From Massilia sp. PAMC28688 (GTDB taxonomy: Bacteria > Pseudomonadota > Gammaproteobacteria > Burkholderiales > Burkholderiaceae_D): a stretch of 64,000 nt of DNA. The notes below the pieces were generated by a model that was not told the DNA's origin, did not search any database, and saw only the letters and a list, made by a program, of their open reading frames with translations. The translations under genes and the position numbers were made by a program. How positions within the stretch are numbered: the first letter of the stretch is position 1; each line of letters opens with the position of its first letter. The stretch lies in contig NZ_CP080378.1 of NCBI RefSeq assembly GCF_019443445.1, positions 310,001-374,000 on the forward strand, written 5' to 3'. Below are positions 1 through 9,341 of the stretch, piece after piece.

Positions 1-14
1 GTGTCAACTCAACG

Positions 15-791
15 ATGGACGGGGCAATGGAGCAGAAATGGCCGCAGGAAATTTGGCTGGTGCGGCATGGACAAAGTGCCGGCAATGTCGCGCGCGACGC
101 CGCTGAGGCTGCCGCCGGACACCTGATCGATATCGCCGAGCGCGATGTCGATGTGCCCTTGTCGAAGCTGGGCGTGGAGCAGTCGCGCGCCCTGGGCGAC
201 TGGTTTGCCTCCCTGCCCGAGGAACGCCGCCCCAACGTGGTGCTGCACTCGCCTTATGTGCGGGCGGCCGAAACGGCGCGCCTCATCATCGAGCGCATGG
301 GTGCACCGGCAATGATGGCAATCCAGTCCGACGAGCGGGTGCGCGAGAAAGAATTCGGCATCCTCGACCGCCTCACCACCCACGGCATCAATCACAAGTA
401 TCCTGAGCTCTACGAGCAGCGCCAGCACGTGGGCAAATTCTATTTCCGTCCCCCGGGCGGCGAAAGCTGGTGCGATGTCATCCTGCGCCTGCGCAGCGTG
501 CTCGATACGATCACGCGCGAGTATTGCGGCGAGCGCGTGCTCATCGTGGGCCACCAGGTCACCGTCAATTGCTTCCGCTACCTGTTCGAGCGGCTCGACG
601 AGGCCCGCATCCTGGCCTTTGACCGCGCCGCCGATGTGCCCAACTGCTCGGTCACGTCATATGAATTCGACCCACACCACGGCAAACACGGCAAGCTGAT
701 GCTGCGCCTGACCAATTTCGTCGCCCCGCTCGAGGATACCGGCACGCCGGTGACGGTGCAGCAAGATGTGCCCGCTGCTCCGAAAGCGTAG
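15..791 (+). CDS. Histidine phosphatase family protein (phosphoglycerate-mutase-like)
   Basis: A 258-aa soluble protein of the histidine phosphatase superfamily, which hydrolyses phosphomonoesters through a phosphohistidine intermediate. The RHG signature is at residues 17-19 (RHGQSAGN, nucleophile H18) and the second catalytic histidine lies in VGHQVT at about residue 180; conserved arginines occur near residue 83. No signal peptide is visible, so it is probably cytoplasmic. The substrate cannot be told from sequence. The stop codon lies 13 bases before the preferred start of the next gene, so the two are probably co-transcribed. Only 14 bases precede the start, so the upstream context is not visible. 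Confidence 0.85.
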   Translation: MDGAMEQKWPQEIWLVRHGQSAGNVARDAAEAAAGHLIDIAERDVDVPLSKLGVEQSRALGDWFASLPEERRPNVVLHSPYVRAAETARLIIERMGAPAMMAIQSDERVREKEFGILDRLTTHGINHKYPELYEQRQHVGKFYFRPPGGESWCDVILRLRSVLDTITREYCGERVLIVGHQVTVNCFRYLFERLDEARILAFDRAADVPNCSVTSYEFDPHHGKHGKLMLRLTNFVAPLEDTGTPVTVQQDVPAAPKA

Positions 792-804
792 GCGCAGCGG
801 TCCC

Positions 805-1725
805 ATGGAAACGCCAGCCACGCCCGGCCACATGGTCACGCTCGACGCCGCCGCCCTGCGCGGCTGGCCCCTGCCCATGCCTTCGCCCGGCGGCGACAAG
901 GAAGAACGGGGCCACGTCCTGATCCTGGGCGGCTCGCGCGAGATGCCCGGCGCCGTCATCCTGGCAGCCACCGCGGCGCTGCGCGCGGGGGCCGGCAAGC
1001 TCACCGTGGCCACCGGCAGCAGCGTGGCCCAGCTGGTGGCCATGGCCATGCCCGAGGCGCGCGTGATCGGCCTGCGCGAGACGGCCGAGGGTGGCTTCCG
1101 GCACGAAGCGGTGGCGGAACTCAATCCCCTGGCCGACCGTGTCAGTGCGATCCTGGTCGGCCCAGGCATGCAGGACGAGGCCGCCACGGCGGCGCTGGTT
1201 CGGTCGCTGTTGCCGCGCCTAAATGGAACCAGCGTGGTGCTCGATGCCTGTGCCATGGGCATCATCCTCAATCCCGATCTCGATGGCGAGGGTGCCCCGT
1301 TCCGCTTTGAGCAGCCAGTGGTGCTCACCCCCCATGCCGGCGAGATGGCCCACCTGACGGGCAAGGCCAAGCAGGACATTGCTGCCGCGCCCGATGCGAC
1401 AGCCCATGCAGCGGCGCGGGACTGGAATGCGGTGGTGGCACTCAAGGGCGCGCGCACCATCATCAGCGCGCCCGATGGCAGCCAGTGGCAGCACGAAGGC
1501 GGCAACGTGGGCCTGGCCATCTCCGGTTCGGGCGACGTGTTGTCGGGCATCATCGCGGGCTTGGCGGCGCGCGGCGCCACCCTGGCCCAGGCCACCTGCT
1601 GGGGCGTGGCACTGCACGCGCGCGCCGGCGAACGCCTGGCCGAGCGCCTCGGCCTGCTCGGTTACCTGGCGCGCGAATTGCCAGATGAAATTCCGGCGCT
1701 GATGGATTCCTTTGCGCGCCCCTGA
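805..1725 (+). CDS. nnrD: ADP/ATP-dependent NAD(P)H-hydrate dehydratase
   Basis: A 306-aa protein of the YjeF C-terminal (carbohydrate kinase-like) family, which repairs hydrated NAD(P)H. Family landmarks are the N-terminal GGSREMPGA segment, the LDACAM motif, the LTPHAGEMAHL motif and the C-terminal GSGDVLSGIIAG loop that carries the catalytic aspartate. The NnrE epimerase domain found fused in E. coli is absent, so this is the stand-alone form. The ATG at 805 is preferred because an upstream ATG at 766 would overlap the preceding gene and add a basic, unconserved stretch; another ATG at 832 is possible. Probably in an operon with the upstream phosphatase. Confidence 0.85.
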   Translation: METPATPGHMVTLDAAALRGWPLPMPSPGGDKEERGHVLILGGSREMPGAVILAATAALRAGAGKLTVATGSSVAQLVAMAMPEARVIGLRETAEGGFRHEAVAELNPLADRVSAILVGPGMQDEAATAALVRSLLPRLNGTSVVLDACAMGIILNPDLDGEGAPFRFEQPVVLTPHAGEMAHLTGKAKQDIAAAPDATAHAAARDWNAVVALKGARTIISAPDGSQWQHEGGNVGLAISGSGDVLSGIIAGLAARGATLAQATCWGVALHARAGERLAERLGLLGYLARELPDEIPALMDSFARP

Positions 1726-1750
1726 GGCAGCCTTTATTTGCCGCCTCAGG
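1721..1750 (+). terminator. Hairpin overlapping the nnrD stop codon
   Basis: CCTGAGGC at 1721-1728 pairs with GCCTCAGG at 1743-1750, and the stem extends by two G-C pairs past a mismatch. It includes the stop codon. No strong T-run follows, so a termination role is likely but unproven. Confidence 0.4.
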
Positions 1751-1953
1751 CCGCTACTTTTCATCTTCCCTTGTTCCTGAACTTTGATATCGCTCAAATT
1801 GCGCGGGCATGCGCGCGAATTTGCGGCGAAATCGCAATTTTTGCTGAACCCGCGAAGCAGCCCGGCGTCTAAATTGCACACCGCCGCCTTCCGGCGCCCC
1901 GTTTGCGGTGGTGCGGAAGGCGGTATCTGACTGACGTGAATGAGGAGTAAGCG

Positions 1954-2340
1954 ATGAAAGCACTTGGGAATGCATCAAAAACGCTGCTGGCTACAGCGGT
2001 CGTTGCGGCCGTCCTGGGCGGTTGCCGCCGTGACGAGCCTGCCACCATGGGCGATACCAGCACCACCGTCCCTGCCAATACCACGGGCGCCACCGGCACC
2101 GCGGGCACCCCTGGCACCCCTGGCACCACCGGCGACACGGGCACCATGGGTACCACGGGCACCACCGGTACAACTGGCGCCACGGACCCTACCGGCGCGA
2201 CGGGTACCACAGGCACCACCGGGACAGATCCCGCCACTACGGGCACCGGAACCAGCGGCACCTCGGGTACTGGCGGCACCACCGGCACCGGCACCACCGG
2301 CACCACCGACGATCGAACAGACACGCGCGAGAACCGTTAA
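1954..2340 (+). CDS. Small collagen-like Gly/Thr-repeat lipoprotein
   Basis: A 128-aa protein with a lipoprotein signal peptide: basic start MKALGNASK, a hydrophobic stretch, then a lipobox ending LGGC with the lipidated Cys near residue 25. After a short charged segment, residues ~45-120 are almost entirely Gly-Thr/Ala/Pro triplets (GTP, GTT, GAT), resembling collagen-like Gly-X-Y repeats. The tail [11 protein letters not shown] is charged. A good ribosome site (GAGGAG) lies just upstream of the ATG. No enzymatic domain. It is probably an envelope-anchored extended or structural protein. Repeat length is likely to vary between strains. Function unknown. Confidence 0.75.
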   Translation: MKALGNASKTLLATAVVAAVLGGCRRDEPATMGDTSTTVPANTTGATGTAGTPGTPGTTGDTGTMGTTGTTGTTGATDPTGATGTTGTTGTDPATTGTGTSGTSGTGGTTGTGTTGTTDDRTDTRENR

Positions 2341-2373
2341 TCGAGCGACTTAATCCCGCGTCTTGCTGTACCG

Positions 2374-2715
2374 TGCGCGCCTTCCAGTCGGCACGTCCTG
2401 CGTCTTGGCGCGCATAACGCAAAAGGCCCTGCTCGCGCGGGCTTCCCTGCCTTTGCAAGCCCATCGGCCTGCAATACGGCGTTTTGGCACGCCTTAACGC
2501 AACAGGCCCGCTCGAGCGGGCCTTCGCGCAACGTAGGCGCACTCGGCCCGCACTTGCCTGCATCTCGGCGCGCGTCCTGGTGCACCCATCGCAAAAGGCC
2601 ATGCACACGCGGGAACGCTGGCACTGTGCGCGCCCTCCGGCCAGCACGTGCTGCGTCCCGGCGCGCGTCCTGATCTTCCGAATGCAAAAGGCCCGCTCGC
2701 GCGGGCCTTCCGTCA
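2374..2715. repeat. Four-unit degenerate tandem repeat with hairpins (main content of the 2341-2733 gap)
   Basis: The 393-bp gap between the collagen-like lipoprotein and the efflux pump contains no convincing gene. It holds four diverged units of about 80-92 bp. Each has a GGCGCGC- or GGCACGC-like core followed by a CGCA/TGCA-AAAGGCC hairpin, near 2421, 2501, 2593 and 2686. Hairpins two and four are perfect 9-bp stems (2504-2523 and 2688-2709); one and three are degraded. The first and last units share the longest stretch. This looks like duplication of a terminator-bearing segment. Confidence 0.6.
2688..2709 (-). terminator. Rho-independent terminator of the RND efflux operon
   Basis: Perfect 9-bp stem AAGGCCCGC / GCGGGCCTT with a 4-nt loop. 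Read on the minus strand it is followed by TTTT and lies 25 bp past the stop of the efflux permease gene. Confidence 0.7.
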
Positions 2716-2733
2716 CATCGTCAGCCTTGCAGC

Positions 2734-5700
2734 TTAGGCCTTGCCAATCGAAACGCCAGCAGGGACGGGGCGCGTACCCCGAATCATGCCGATCAGCTTG
2801 AGCAGCATCCGGAACACGAAGCGAATCAGCAGCAGCGTCAGGATCGCTTCGACGAAGGTCAGCACGAAGGCCAACAGCACGTTGTAGCGTTCTGCGCGGC
2901 GATTGAACTTGGCAGCCATGCGGTCCTTGGAGATCTCGATGCTGTCATAGAAGGTCGGCACCACCAAGAGGGTCAGGATGGTCGAGGTGATCGTGCCGCC
3001 AATGATGGCAATGGCCAGCGGACGGTAGAACTCGCCACCCTCGCCCAGGCCAAGGGCAACCGGGAACATGCCTGCGATCAGGGCGAAGGTCGTCATCAGG
3101 ATTGGGCGCAGGCGCATACGGCCCGCTTCCATCAGCGCGTCTTCGCGGTTGAAGCCGTCGGCTTCACGCTTGCGGGCCGCGTCCAGCAGCAGGATCGCAT
3201 TCTTGGCCACCAGGCCCATCAGCATGATGACGCCGATCAGGCTCATCAGGTTGATGGTGTTCTTGGTAATCAACAGCGCCAGCACCACGCCGATCAGCGA
3301 CAGCGGCAGCGACAGCATCACCCCGAGCGGCGCCGTGAAGGAATTGAACTGCACCACCAGGATCAGGTACATCAGCGCAATGCCCGACAACAGGGCAATG
3401 CCCATGTCGCGGAACAATTCCTGCTGATCCTGCCCCGCGCCACTGATGTTGCGGCCATAGCCTGGCGGATAGTCGAGACTGTCGGCCAGTTTCATGGCTT
3501 CGGCCGTCACTTCGCCACTGGAGCGGCCCTCCACGTTGGCGCTGACCGTGATGGTGCGCTTGCCATCCTTGTGCGAAATGCCCGATGGCCCCTTGCCCAT
3601 GGTGATGGTGGCAATCTGCTCAAGCGGCACCATCATGTTGGTGCCGGACACGGCAATGGGCAGGCGCTCGATATTGGCCGCGTCGACCCGGTCTTCCGGA
3701 TGCAGGCGCACGGCCACGTCGCGCGTCTCGCCGGTCGGGTCCACCCAGTCGCCCACTTCCACGCCGGCAAAGGCCACGCGCAGCGACTGCGCCGCATCGT
3801 TGACGGAAATTCCCATCGAATTGGCCAGGCCGCGGTTGAGCTCAATCTGCAACTCGTTTTTCGGGTCTTGTTCGGACAAGCCCACATCCACCGCGCCCGG
3901 CACCTGGCGCAATTTTTCGATATAGGCGTTGGTGATTTCAAGCAGCTTGCGCGAGTCGGGACCGGTGAACTGGATCTGGACCGGCTTGCGCGAGCCATTG
4001 TTCAATTCATCGATCACCACGTATTCGGCGCCAACGAGCTGGGCGATTTTGCCGCGCAGTTCCACCGCGATTTCCTTGGCGCTGCGGTCGCGCGTCTTGC
4101 GCTTGCCGATATCGATCCACACCCGGCCGCCGCCAGCGTTGATGAAGCTGTTGGTTTCCTTCGTTTCCGGAATCGAACGCGCAATTTCCGCGGCCCGCTC
4201 CACCTTGGCCCGCGAGTAGCCAATGCTTGACGACGCTGGCGTACGCACATCGATCATGACGTTACCGGAATCGGAAGCGGGCAAAAAGCTTGAGCCACCC
4301 TTCCACGCGTGTAACGCAATGGCTGCAAAGAAAGTTATCACCGCCAGCAGTGCCATCGATTTACGGTGATGCAGGGCCCAGCCAATCACATTGCCGTAGC
4401 GGTCCGCCTGGTGGTCAAACCAGTGGTTAAAGTTCTGCAATACTTTGGACAAGCCTTTCTTCGGGCGCGTCTCGTGGTCCGGCGGGTCGCCCCAGTAGGC
4501 CGACAGCATCGGATCGAGCGTAAACGAGATGACCAGGCTGACCAGGACCGAGCAGGTCACGGTCAAGGCAAACGGACGGAACCATTCGCCCGACTCGCCG
4601 GGCATGAAGGCCACGGGAATGAACACGGCAATGATGGAAAATGTGGTTGCGGCGACGGCCATGCCGATTTCGGCCGTGCCTTCCAGCGCCGCCTTGCGGC
4701 GGTCGGAGCCGCGCTGCATGTGGCGCACAATGTTTTCGCGCACCACGATCGCATCGTCAATGAGCACGCCAATGGCCAGCGACAAGCCCAAGAGCGTCAT
4801 GAAGTTGAGGGTGAAGCCGCACAGCCACACGGCAATAAAGGAAGCGATTACCGAGGTCGGCAGCGAGAGCGCCGTGATCAGGGTGGAACGCCACGAGTTC
4901 AGGAAGGCGTACACCACGAACACGGTCAGGATCGCGCCGAAAATGAGCGACTCGATCACATTGTTCAAGCTGTTCTGGGCTTCCTCGCCGCCATCGCGCG
5001 TCACTTCCAGCTTGGTGCCTTCGGGCAGCTCCTTGCTGATTTTTTCCACTTCCGCCTTGACCGCATTGGCCACCGATACCGTGCTCGCTTCGCGCGAGCG
5101 GACAATGGTGATGCCCACGTTGGGCTTGCCGCTACGGATGCTGAAGCCATTGACTTCGGCAAAACCGTCGGCGATCTCGGCCACCTGGGCCAGGCGCACC
5201 ACTTCATCGCCGCGCCGCTTGACAACGATCTGCTGGAATTCTTCGGGCGAGCCGATGCGGCCAACGAGGCGAATGCTCTTCTCATCGAGTTCGCCGCGGA
5301 TCTTGCCTACCGGTGCATTGGTATTTTGCGTGCGCAGCGCGGCCACCACGTCCGAGACGGCAACGTTATATTCGCGCAGGCGCTCGGCCCGCAGCAGCAC
5401 CGTCAGCTCGCGCCGCAGGGCGCCGTTGACGCTGACCGTGGCCACGCCGTCGATGCCGCGCAAGCGGTCGGCCAGCACGTCTTCGGCCAGGCGCGAAATT
5501 TCGGCATGGTTCAGCTTATTCGATGACAGGGCCAGGTTGACAATGGGCTGGGCCGAGGGATCGGCACGCTGCAAGACCGGTTCGCGCATTTCCACCGGCA
5601 GCTTGTAGCGCACGCTGGCAATGGCATTGCGGATTTCGTCGGACGCTTCGATCAAGTCCTTGTCGAAATTGAACTCGATGCGGAACTGGGCACTGCCCTC

Positions 5701-5955
5701 GTTCGCATTGGCATTGATTTCGCTCACGCCGGGGATGGCCTGGAGCGACTTTTCGATGCGGTTGACCACTTCGCGCTCGACCGTGTCAGGCGAGGCGCCG
5801 GGATAGGGAATGTACAGCGAGATGACAGGCTGCTCCACGTCGGGAGTCTGGTTCACGCGCAGCTTGGACAGGGCCAGCAGGCCCATGCACATGAGCGCGA
5901 TGATCAGGACAATGGTCGCGGTCGGCCGCTTGACACTGAAGTCGGATAAGAACAT
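2734..5955 (-). CDS. RND efflux transporter, inner-membrane permease (HAE1/AcrB-like)
   Basis: A 1073-aa proton-driven drug/solvent exporter of the AcrB/MexB superfamily. The N-terminus (FLSDFSVKRPTATIVL) is the typical first transmembrane segment, followed by a large periplasmic porter region. A TM block at residues ~335-480 includes the proton-relay pair in GVLIDDAIVVREN. A second periplasmic region and C-terminal TM block (~870-1030) complete the duplicated architecture, and length is normal for the family. The C-terminus has one extra hydrophobic stretch (~1030-1060). The gene starts 3 bp after the adaptor gene stops, so the two form an operon. No outer-membrane factor gene is adjacent, so a TolC-like partner must be elsewhere. 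Substrate unknown. Confidence 0.93.
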   Translation of the reverse strand: MFLSDFSVKRPTATIVLIIALMCMGLLALSKLRVNQTPDVEQPVISLYIPYPGASPDTVEREVVNRIEKSLQAIPGVSEINANANEGSAQFRIEFNFDKDLIEASDEIRNAIASVRYKLPVEMREPVLQRADPSAQPIVNLALSSNKLNHAEISRLAEDVLADRLRGIDGVATVSVNGALRRELTVLLRAERLREYNVAVSDVVAALRTQNTNAPVGKIRGELDEKSIRLVGRIGSPEEFQQIVVKRRGDEVVRLAQVAEIADGFAEVNGFSIRSGKPNVGITIVRSREASTVSVANAVKAEVEKISKELPEGTKLEVTRDGGEEAQNSLNNVIESLIFGAILTVFVVYAFLNSWRSTLITALSLPTSVIASFIAVWLCGFTLNFMTLLGLSLAIGVLIDDAIVVRENIVRHMQRGSDRRKAALEGTAEIGMAVAATTFSIIAVFIPVAFMPGESGEWFRPFALTVTCSVLVSLVISFTLDPMLSAYWGDPPDHETRPKKGLSKVLQNFNHWFDHQADRYGNVIGWALHHRKSMALLAVITFFAAIALHAWKGGSSFLPASDSGNVMIDVRTPASSSIGYSRAKVERAAEIARSIPETKETNSFINAGGGRVWIDIGKRKTRDRSAKEIAVELRGKIAQLVGAEYVVIDELNNGSRKPVQIQFTGPDSRKLLEITNAYIEKLRQVPGAVDVGLSEQDPKNELQIELNRGLANSMGISVNDAAQSLRVAFAGVEVGDWVDPTGETRDVAVRLHPEDRVDAANIERLPIAVSGTNMMVPLEQIATITMGKGPSGISHKDGKRTITVSANVEGRSSGEVTAEAMKLADSLDYPPGYGRNISGAGQDQQELFRDMGIALLSGIALMYLILVVQFNSFTAPLGVMLSLPLSLIGVVLALLITKNTINLMSLIGVIMLMGLVAKNAILLLDAARKREADGFNREDALMEAGRMRLRPILMTTFALIAGMFPVALGLGEGGEFYRPLAIAIIGGTITSTILTLLVVPTFYDSIEISKDRMAAKFNRRAERYNVLLAFVLTFVEAILTLLLIRFVFRMLLKLIGMIRGTRPVPAGVSIGKA

Positions 5956-5958
5956 GGC

Positions 5959-7119
5959 TTATTTCCCTTGCACGATGACCGGGGCGGTAGTGGCAGGCAC
6001 GCGCGCGGCCGTATTGCCGGCCATCGCCACTTTCTGCCCCTCCCGAAACGCCGAACTGGGCGTGCGCATGATCACGTCGCCCGCCGCCAGGCCCGAGCGC
6101 ACTTCATAAAAGCCGGTGCGCGGGTCGCGCGTGCCCAGGACCAGCTCAGCCTTGCTCAACTTGTCACCCTGCACCCGCCATACATAGGCCGAGTCGCCGG
6201 CCTTGACCAGGGCGCCTTCGGGCAGCATCAGGGCCTGGGTGGTGTCCGACTCGATCCGCCCTTCGCCGTACAGGCCCGACACGCGCGGCGCCTCGGCCGG
6301 CTTGTCAAAGGCCACCAGCACTTCCACCTGGCGCGTCACTTCATTGGCGGCCGGATCGACGCGCTTGACCACGCCGCGAAACTCCTGGTTGTTATAGCCA
6401 TTGATGCGAAAACTCACCGCCTGTCCCACCTTGACCGCACCAATGCGGTCGGCCGACACCCGTCCTTCAAAGCGCATGCTGGACGGATCGATTACCTTGA
6501 GCAATTCCTTGCCGGGCGAGGCGGTATCGCCGGCCGACACCTTGCGCTCGCTGATGACGCCGTCAAACGGGGCGCGCACCGAGGTGCGCGACAGTTGCTG
6601 GCGTGCCAGCGCAGCGCGCGACCGTGCGGCCGCCACTTCGCTGGCCGCATTGTTACGGCGAATCTCGGCGTCGTCCATGGCCTGGACCGAGGTCATGCCG
6701 GAAGCGCGCAGGGTTTTCATGCGCGCGACCTGGCGCTCGGCCTGCTCGAGTGCCTGGCCGGCCGTGCGCGCCGATGCTTCGGCCGAATTCAGGCTGTCCC
6801 GGATGGCGGTCTCATCGAGCTTGACCAGCACATCCCCGCGTTTGACCACATCGCCATTTTCCTTTAATACCTGCAGTACCACGGCTGCCACTTCGGCGCG
6901 CAGGTCGGCCTTGCGTTCCGGCTGGATGGAGCCGGTGACGACGGGACCGGAGGCGAGCGCATCGGCACTGACCTTGAGCGTGTCTTCCGGAGAAATGCTC
7001 AGCTGCGGCAGCGGCTTGGCACCCTTGCCGTCCTTGCCCTTCTCGTCCCCCGAGGGCTTGCAGCCGCTGACGGACAGGGCCGCGCCAATGGCGAGGACAA
7101 GGAATGTTTTGCGCAACAT
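5959..7119 (-). CDS. RND efflux periplasmic adaptor (membrane fusion protein), lipoprotein
   Basis: A 386-aa adaptor of the AcrA/MexA (HlyD-like) family that bridges the inner-membrane pump and an outer-membrane channel. It has a lipoprotein signal (MLRKTFLVLAIGAALSVSGC, lipidated C20), a lipoyl-like hairpin beginning near LRAEVAAVVLQVLKENGDVVKRGD, an alpha-hairpin rich in Ala/Arg/Glu (~115-185), then the return lipoyl half (VRAPFDGVISE) and beta-barrel/membrane-proximal domains. First gene of the efflux operon; the 180-bp gap upstream (7120-7299) should carry its promoter. No local transcriptional regulator is seen. Confidence 0.92.
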   Translation of the reverse strand: MLRKTFLVLAIGAALSVSGCKPSGDEKGKDGKGAKPLPQLSISPEDTLKVSADALASGPVVTGSIQPERKADLRAEVAAVVLQVLKENGDVVKRGDVLVKLDETAIRDSLNSAEASARTAGQALEQAERQVARMKTLRASGMTSVQAMDDAEIRRNNAASEVAAARSRAALARQQLSRTSVRAPFDGVISERKVSAGDTASPGKELLKVIDPSSMRFEGRVSADRIGAVKVGQAVSFRINGYNNQEFRGVVKRVDPAANEVTRQVEVLVAFDKPAEAPRVSGLYGEGRIESDTTQALMLPEGALVKAGDSAYVWRVQGDKLSKAELVLGTRDPRTGFYEVRSGLAAGDVIMRTPSSAFREGQKVAMAGNTAARVPATTAPVIVQGK

Positions 7120-7299
7120 AAAATTCTCCGAAAATAATAGATGGAAATACCGGCGGCATAGTATCCGTCGCCACGCCGGTGAACGTCAATGCGCTAACGG
7201 CAGACTGCGCAATTGCACGACTGGACGGCAAATTCGGGGGACAGGCTGCAATTGCCCCACGCCGTCACCCCCACTGCGAAACTGTCAATACCGCCCGCC

Positions 7300-7722
7300 T
7301 CAGGTGCGCGCAAAGGCATGAAACAGCAGGAAGCCCATGCCGATGCCGGTGCACACGCCACCGGCAATTTCCAGCAGCGTGTGGCCCATGCGCTCGCGCA
7401 AGACGGTGTGTCCGACCGTGTCGATGGCCACCCGGTTGATGGCGCTGGCCTGGCGCCCGACATGCTGGCGCAGGCTGTTGGCGTCGATCATGACAATGAA
7501 AGCGAGCGTCACCGCCACCCCGAATGCCGGGTGCCCCATTCCCTCGCGCAGGGCGATCAGGGTTGCCATGCTGGTCACGACTGCGCTATGGTTGCTGGGA
7601 AAGCCGCCATTGCCCACCAGATTGAAGGCCCAGCGCCGCTGGCGCGCGCTATTGATCAGAAATTTGATGGGGCCGACCACCATCCAGGTCAACAAAGGGG
7701 TGACGAGATAACTGAGGTCCAT
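7300..7722 (-). CDS. Divergent PAP2 family membrane protein (DUF212)
   Basis: A 140-aa membrane protein of the divergent PAP2 (acid phosphatase/vanadium haloperoxidase-related, DUF212) family. It has 3-4 hydrophobic segments, the family GGFPSNHSA motif near residues 39-47 (matching the SxxH phosphatase motif) and an RQHVGRQA stretch near residue 85. The ATG at 7722 is preferred: the reading frame stays open upstream for 180 more codons, but that part is low-complexity and overlaps the divergent DUF475 gene. The family's enzymatic activity is not established in bacteria. Confidence 0.8.
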   Translation of the reverse strand: MDLSYLVTPLLTWMVVGPIKFLINSARQRRWAFNLVGNGGFPSNHSAVVTSMATLIALREGMGHPAFGVAVTLAFIVMIDANSLRQHVGRQASAINRVAIDTVGHTVLRERMGHTLLEIAGGVCTGIGMGFLLFHAFART

Positions 7723-7858
7723 GCGCGCTTTCTGGTAGTAAATGCAACTGAGCATTATCGCAGAAGGATAGCCCCGCTGCCACCTTGGCGGCGCCTTTTC
7801 CCCGCCGCGGGCGCTACACTTGCCTGGGAACTGGATTTTGCACCGGGAGACAGCCGCC

Positions 7859-8905
7859 ATGCGACATTTTCGTTTATCCATTGCAGTGACCATCATCCTG
7901 ATGGGCGTGGCGGCCTGGTGGGGGTACAGCCGCGGCGGCATCGGTGCCATGCTGGCGGCCCTGTGGATCGCGGCCGTGCTGGGCGTGCTGGAAGTGTCGC
8001 TGTCTTTTGACAATGCGGTCGTCAATGCCTCGGTGCTGCGGCACTGGAATGCATTCTGGCGCAAGCTGTTTCTGACAGTGGGCATCCTGGTGGCGGTATT
8101 CGGCATGCGCCTGGTGTTTCCCCTATTGATCGTGTCGGTGGCCACGGGCCTGGACATGCTGCAGGTGTGGGACATGGCGATCCGCACGCCTGACCAGTAC
8201 AGCCGCCACCTGACCGAGAACCATGCCGAAGTGGCCGCCTTTGGGGGCGCCTTCCTGCTACTGGTCTTTCTCAACTTCCTGTTCGACGACGAGAAGGAAC
8301 TTCACTGGCTTGGCTGGATCGAACACAAGATGGGCAAGTATGGCAGCGAAAGCCTGGCAGTGCTCGTCACCCTGTGCGCCTCCTACGCAGCCATGGCCAT
8401 GGTGGCGCCGGGGCGCAAGCTGTCCGTCCTCGCTTCCGGGGTGCTGGGGGTGGTCGTGTATGTGGCCGTCAAATGGGTCAGCAGCCTGCTGGAAGCGCCC
8501 GAGCACGACGCGGCGCTGGGCAAGGCCGTCTCGCGCGGCAGCATCGGCGGCTTCATGTATCTGGAAGTGCTGGACGCCTCCTTCAGCTTTGACGGGGTGA
8601 TTGGCGCCTTTGCCATCACCAGCGACGTGGTCATCATCATGCTGGGCCTGGCCATCGGGGCCATGTTCGTGCGTTCCATGACCGTGTACCTGGTCGACAA
8701 GGGTACCTTGCAACAGTTCGTGTACCTCGAACACGGCGCCCACTACGCCATCGGCATCCTGGCCATCATCATGTTCGCCAGTGTCGCGTACCATATTCCC
8801 GAATGGTTCACGGGCCTGTCCGGGTTGGCGTTCATCATGGTCTCGCTCTGGTCATCGCACCGCTACCGCCAGCAGCAGGAAGCGCTGGCGGGACCGGGAA
8901 CTTGA
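7859..8905 (+). CDS. DUF475 family integral membrane protein
   Basis: A 348-aa polytopic membrane protein with about nine hydrophobic segments. It matches the DUF475 family, distantly related to TerC-like transporters; the VSLSFDNAVVNA motif near residues 43-54 and DASFSFDGVIGA in the second half are paired acidic transmembrane motifs typical of that fold. ATG 7859 is chosen because GGGAGA lies 10 bases upstream. A metal-ion transport role is suggested by the TerC relationship but is not demonstrated. Confidence 0.85.
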   Translation: MRHFRLSIAVTIILMGVAAWWGYSRGGIGAMLAALWIAAVLGVLEVSLSFDNAVVNASVLRHWNAFWRKLFLTVGILVAVFGMRLVFPLLIVSVATGLDMLQVWDMAIRTPDQYSRHLTENHAEVAAFGGAFLLLVFLNFLFDDEKELHWLGWIEHKMGKYGSESLAVLVTLCASYAAMAMVAPGRKLSVLASGVLGVVVYVAVKWVSSLLEAPEHDAALGKAVSRGSIGGFMYLEVLDASFSFDGVIGAFAITSDVVIIMLGLAIGAMFVRSMTVYLVDKGTLQQFVYLEHGAHYAIGILAIIMFASVAYHIPEWFTGLSGLAFIMVSLWSSHRYRQQQEALAGPGT

Positions 8906-8975
8906 TAATTTCGCCAGTGCTGGCACAATGGGCGCGCCTTTCCCGATCCGCCCACTTCATTTAAGAACAATTTAT

Positions 8976-9341
8976 ATGCAAAAACGTCCGTCCCTCGTCA
9001 TCCTGTCCGTGCTGCTGGTGCTCATTGCCATGTTCGCCGCCTACACCTGGTTTACGCTGAGCTGGTCCTACTCGGATGGCGAGCGCGCCGGCTACCTGCA
9101 AAAGTTTTCACGCAAGGGCTGGCTGTGCAAGACCTGGGAAGGCGAAATCCTGCTCTCGAGCATGCCAGGCGCGATCCCGGAGCGCTTCATGTTTTCCGTG
9201 CGCGACGACAAGATTGCCAATGATCTCAAATCGGCCATCGGCAAGCGCGTGGTGCTCACTTACGCCCAGCACAAGGGCGTACCCAGCGACTGCTTTGGCG
9301 AGACCGAGCATTTCGTGGAAAAAGTGCTGATTTCGCAGTAA
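8976..9341 (+). CDS. Small membrane-anchored protein of unknown function
   Basis: A 121-aa protein with one N-terminal transmembrane helix (residues ~8-28) and a 90-residue soluble domain, probably periplasmic, containing SWSYSDGERAGYLQKFSRKG and two cysteines (WLCKTW and SDCFGE) that could form a disulfide. I recall close homologues in Oxalobacteraceae carrying the label 6-phosphogluconate dehydrogenase, which this short protein cannot be; no NADP-binding fold is present. Start chosen at the ATG just before the hydrophobic segment. Function unknown. Confidence 0.7.
   Translation: MQKRPSLVILSVLLVLIAMFAAYTWFTLSWSYSDGERAGYLQKFSRKGWLCKTWEGEILLSSMPGAIPERFMFSVRDDKIANDLKSAIGKRVVLTYAQHKGVPSDCFGETEHFVEKVLISQ

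Noticed and set aside
4366..5526. 386-aa and similar open frames inside the RND permease
   Set aside because: Antisense shadows. The permease itself is full length with all expected motifs.
8976..9341. 6-phosphogluconate dehydrogenase annotation
   Set aside because: The protein is 121 aa with one membrane helix and lacks a nucleotide-binding fold; the label as I recall it for homologues appears to be propagated error.
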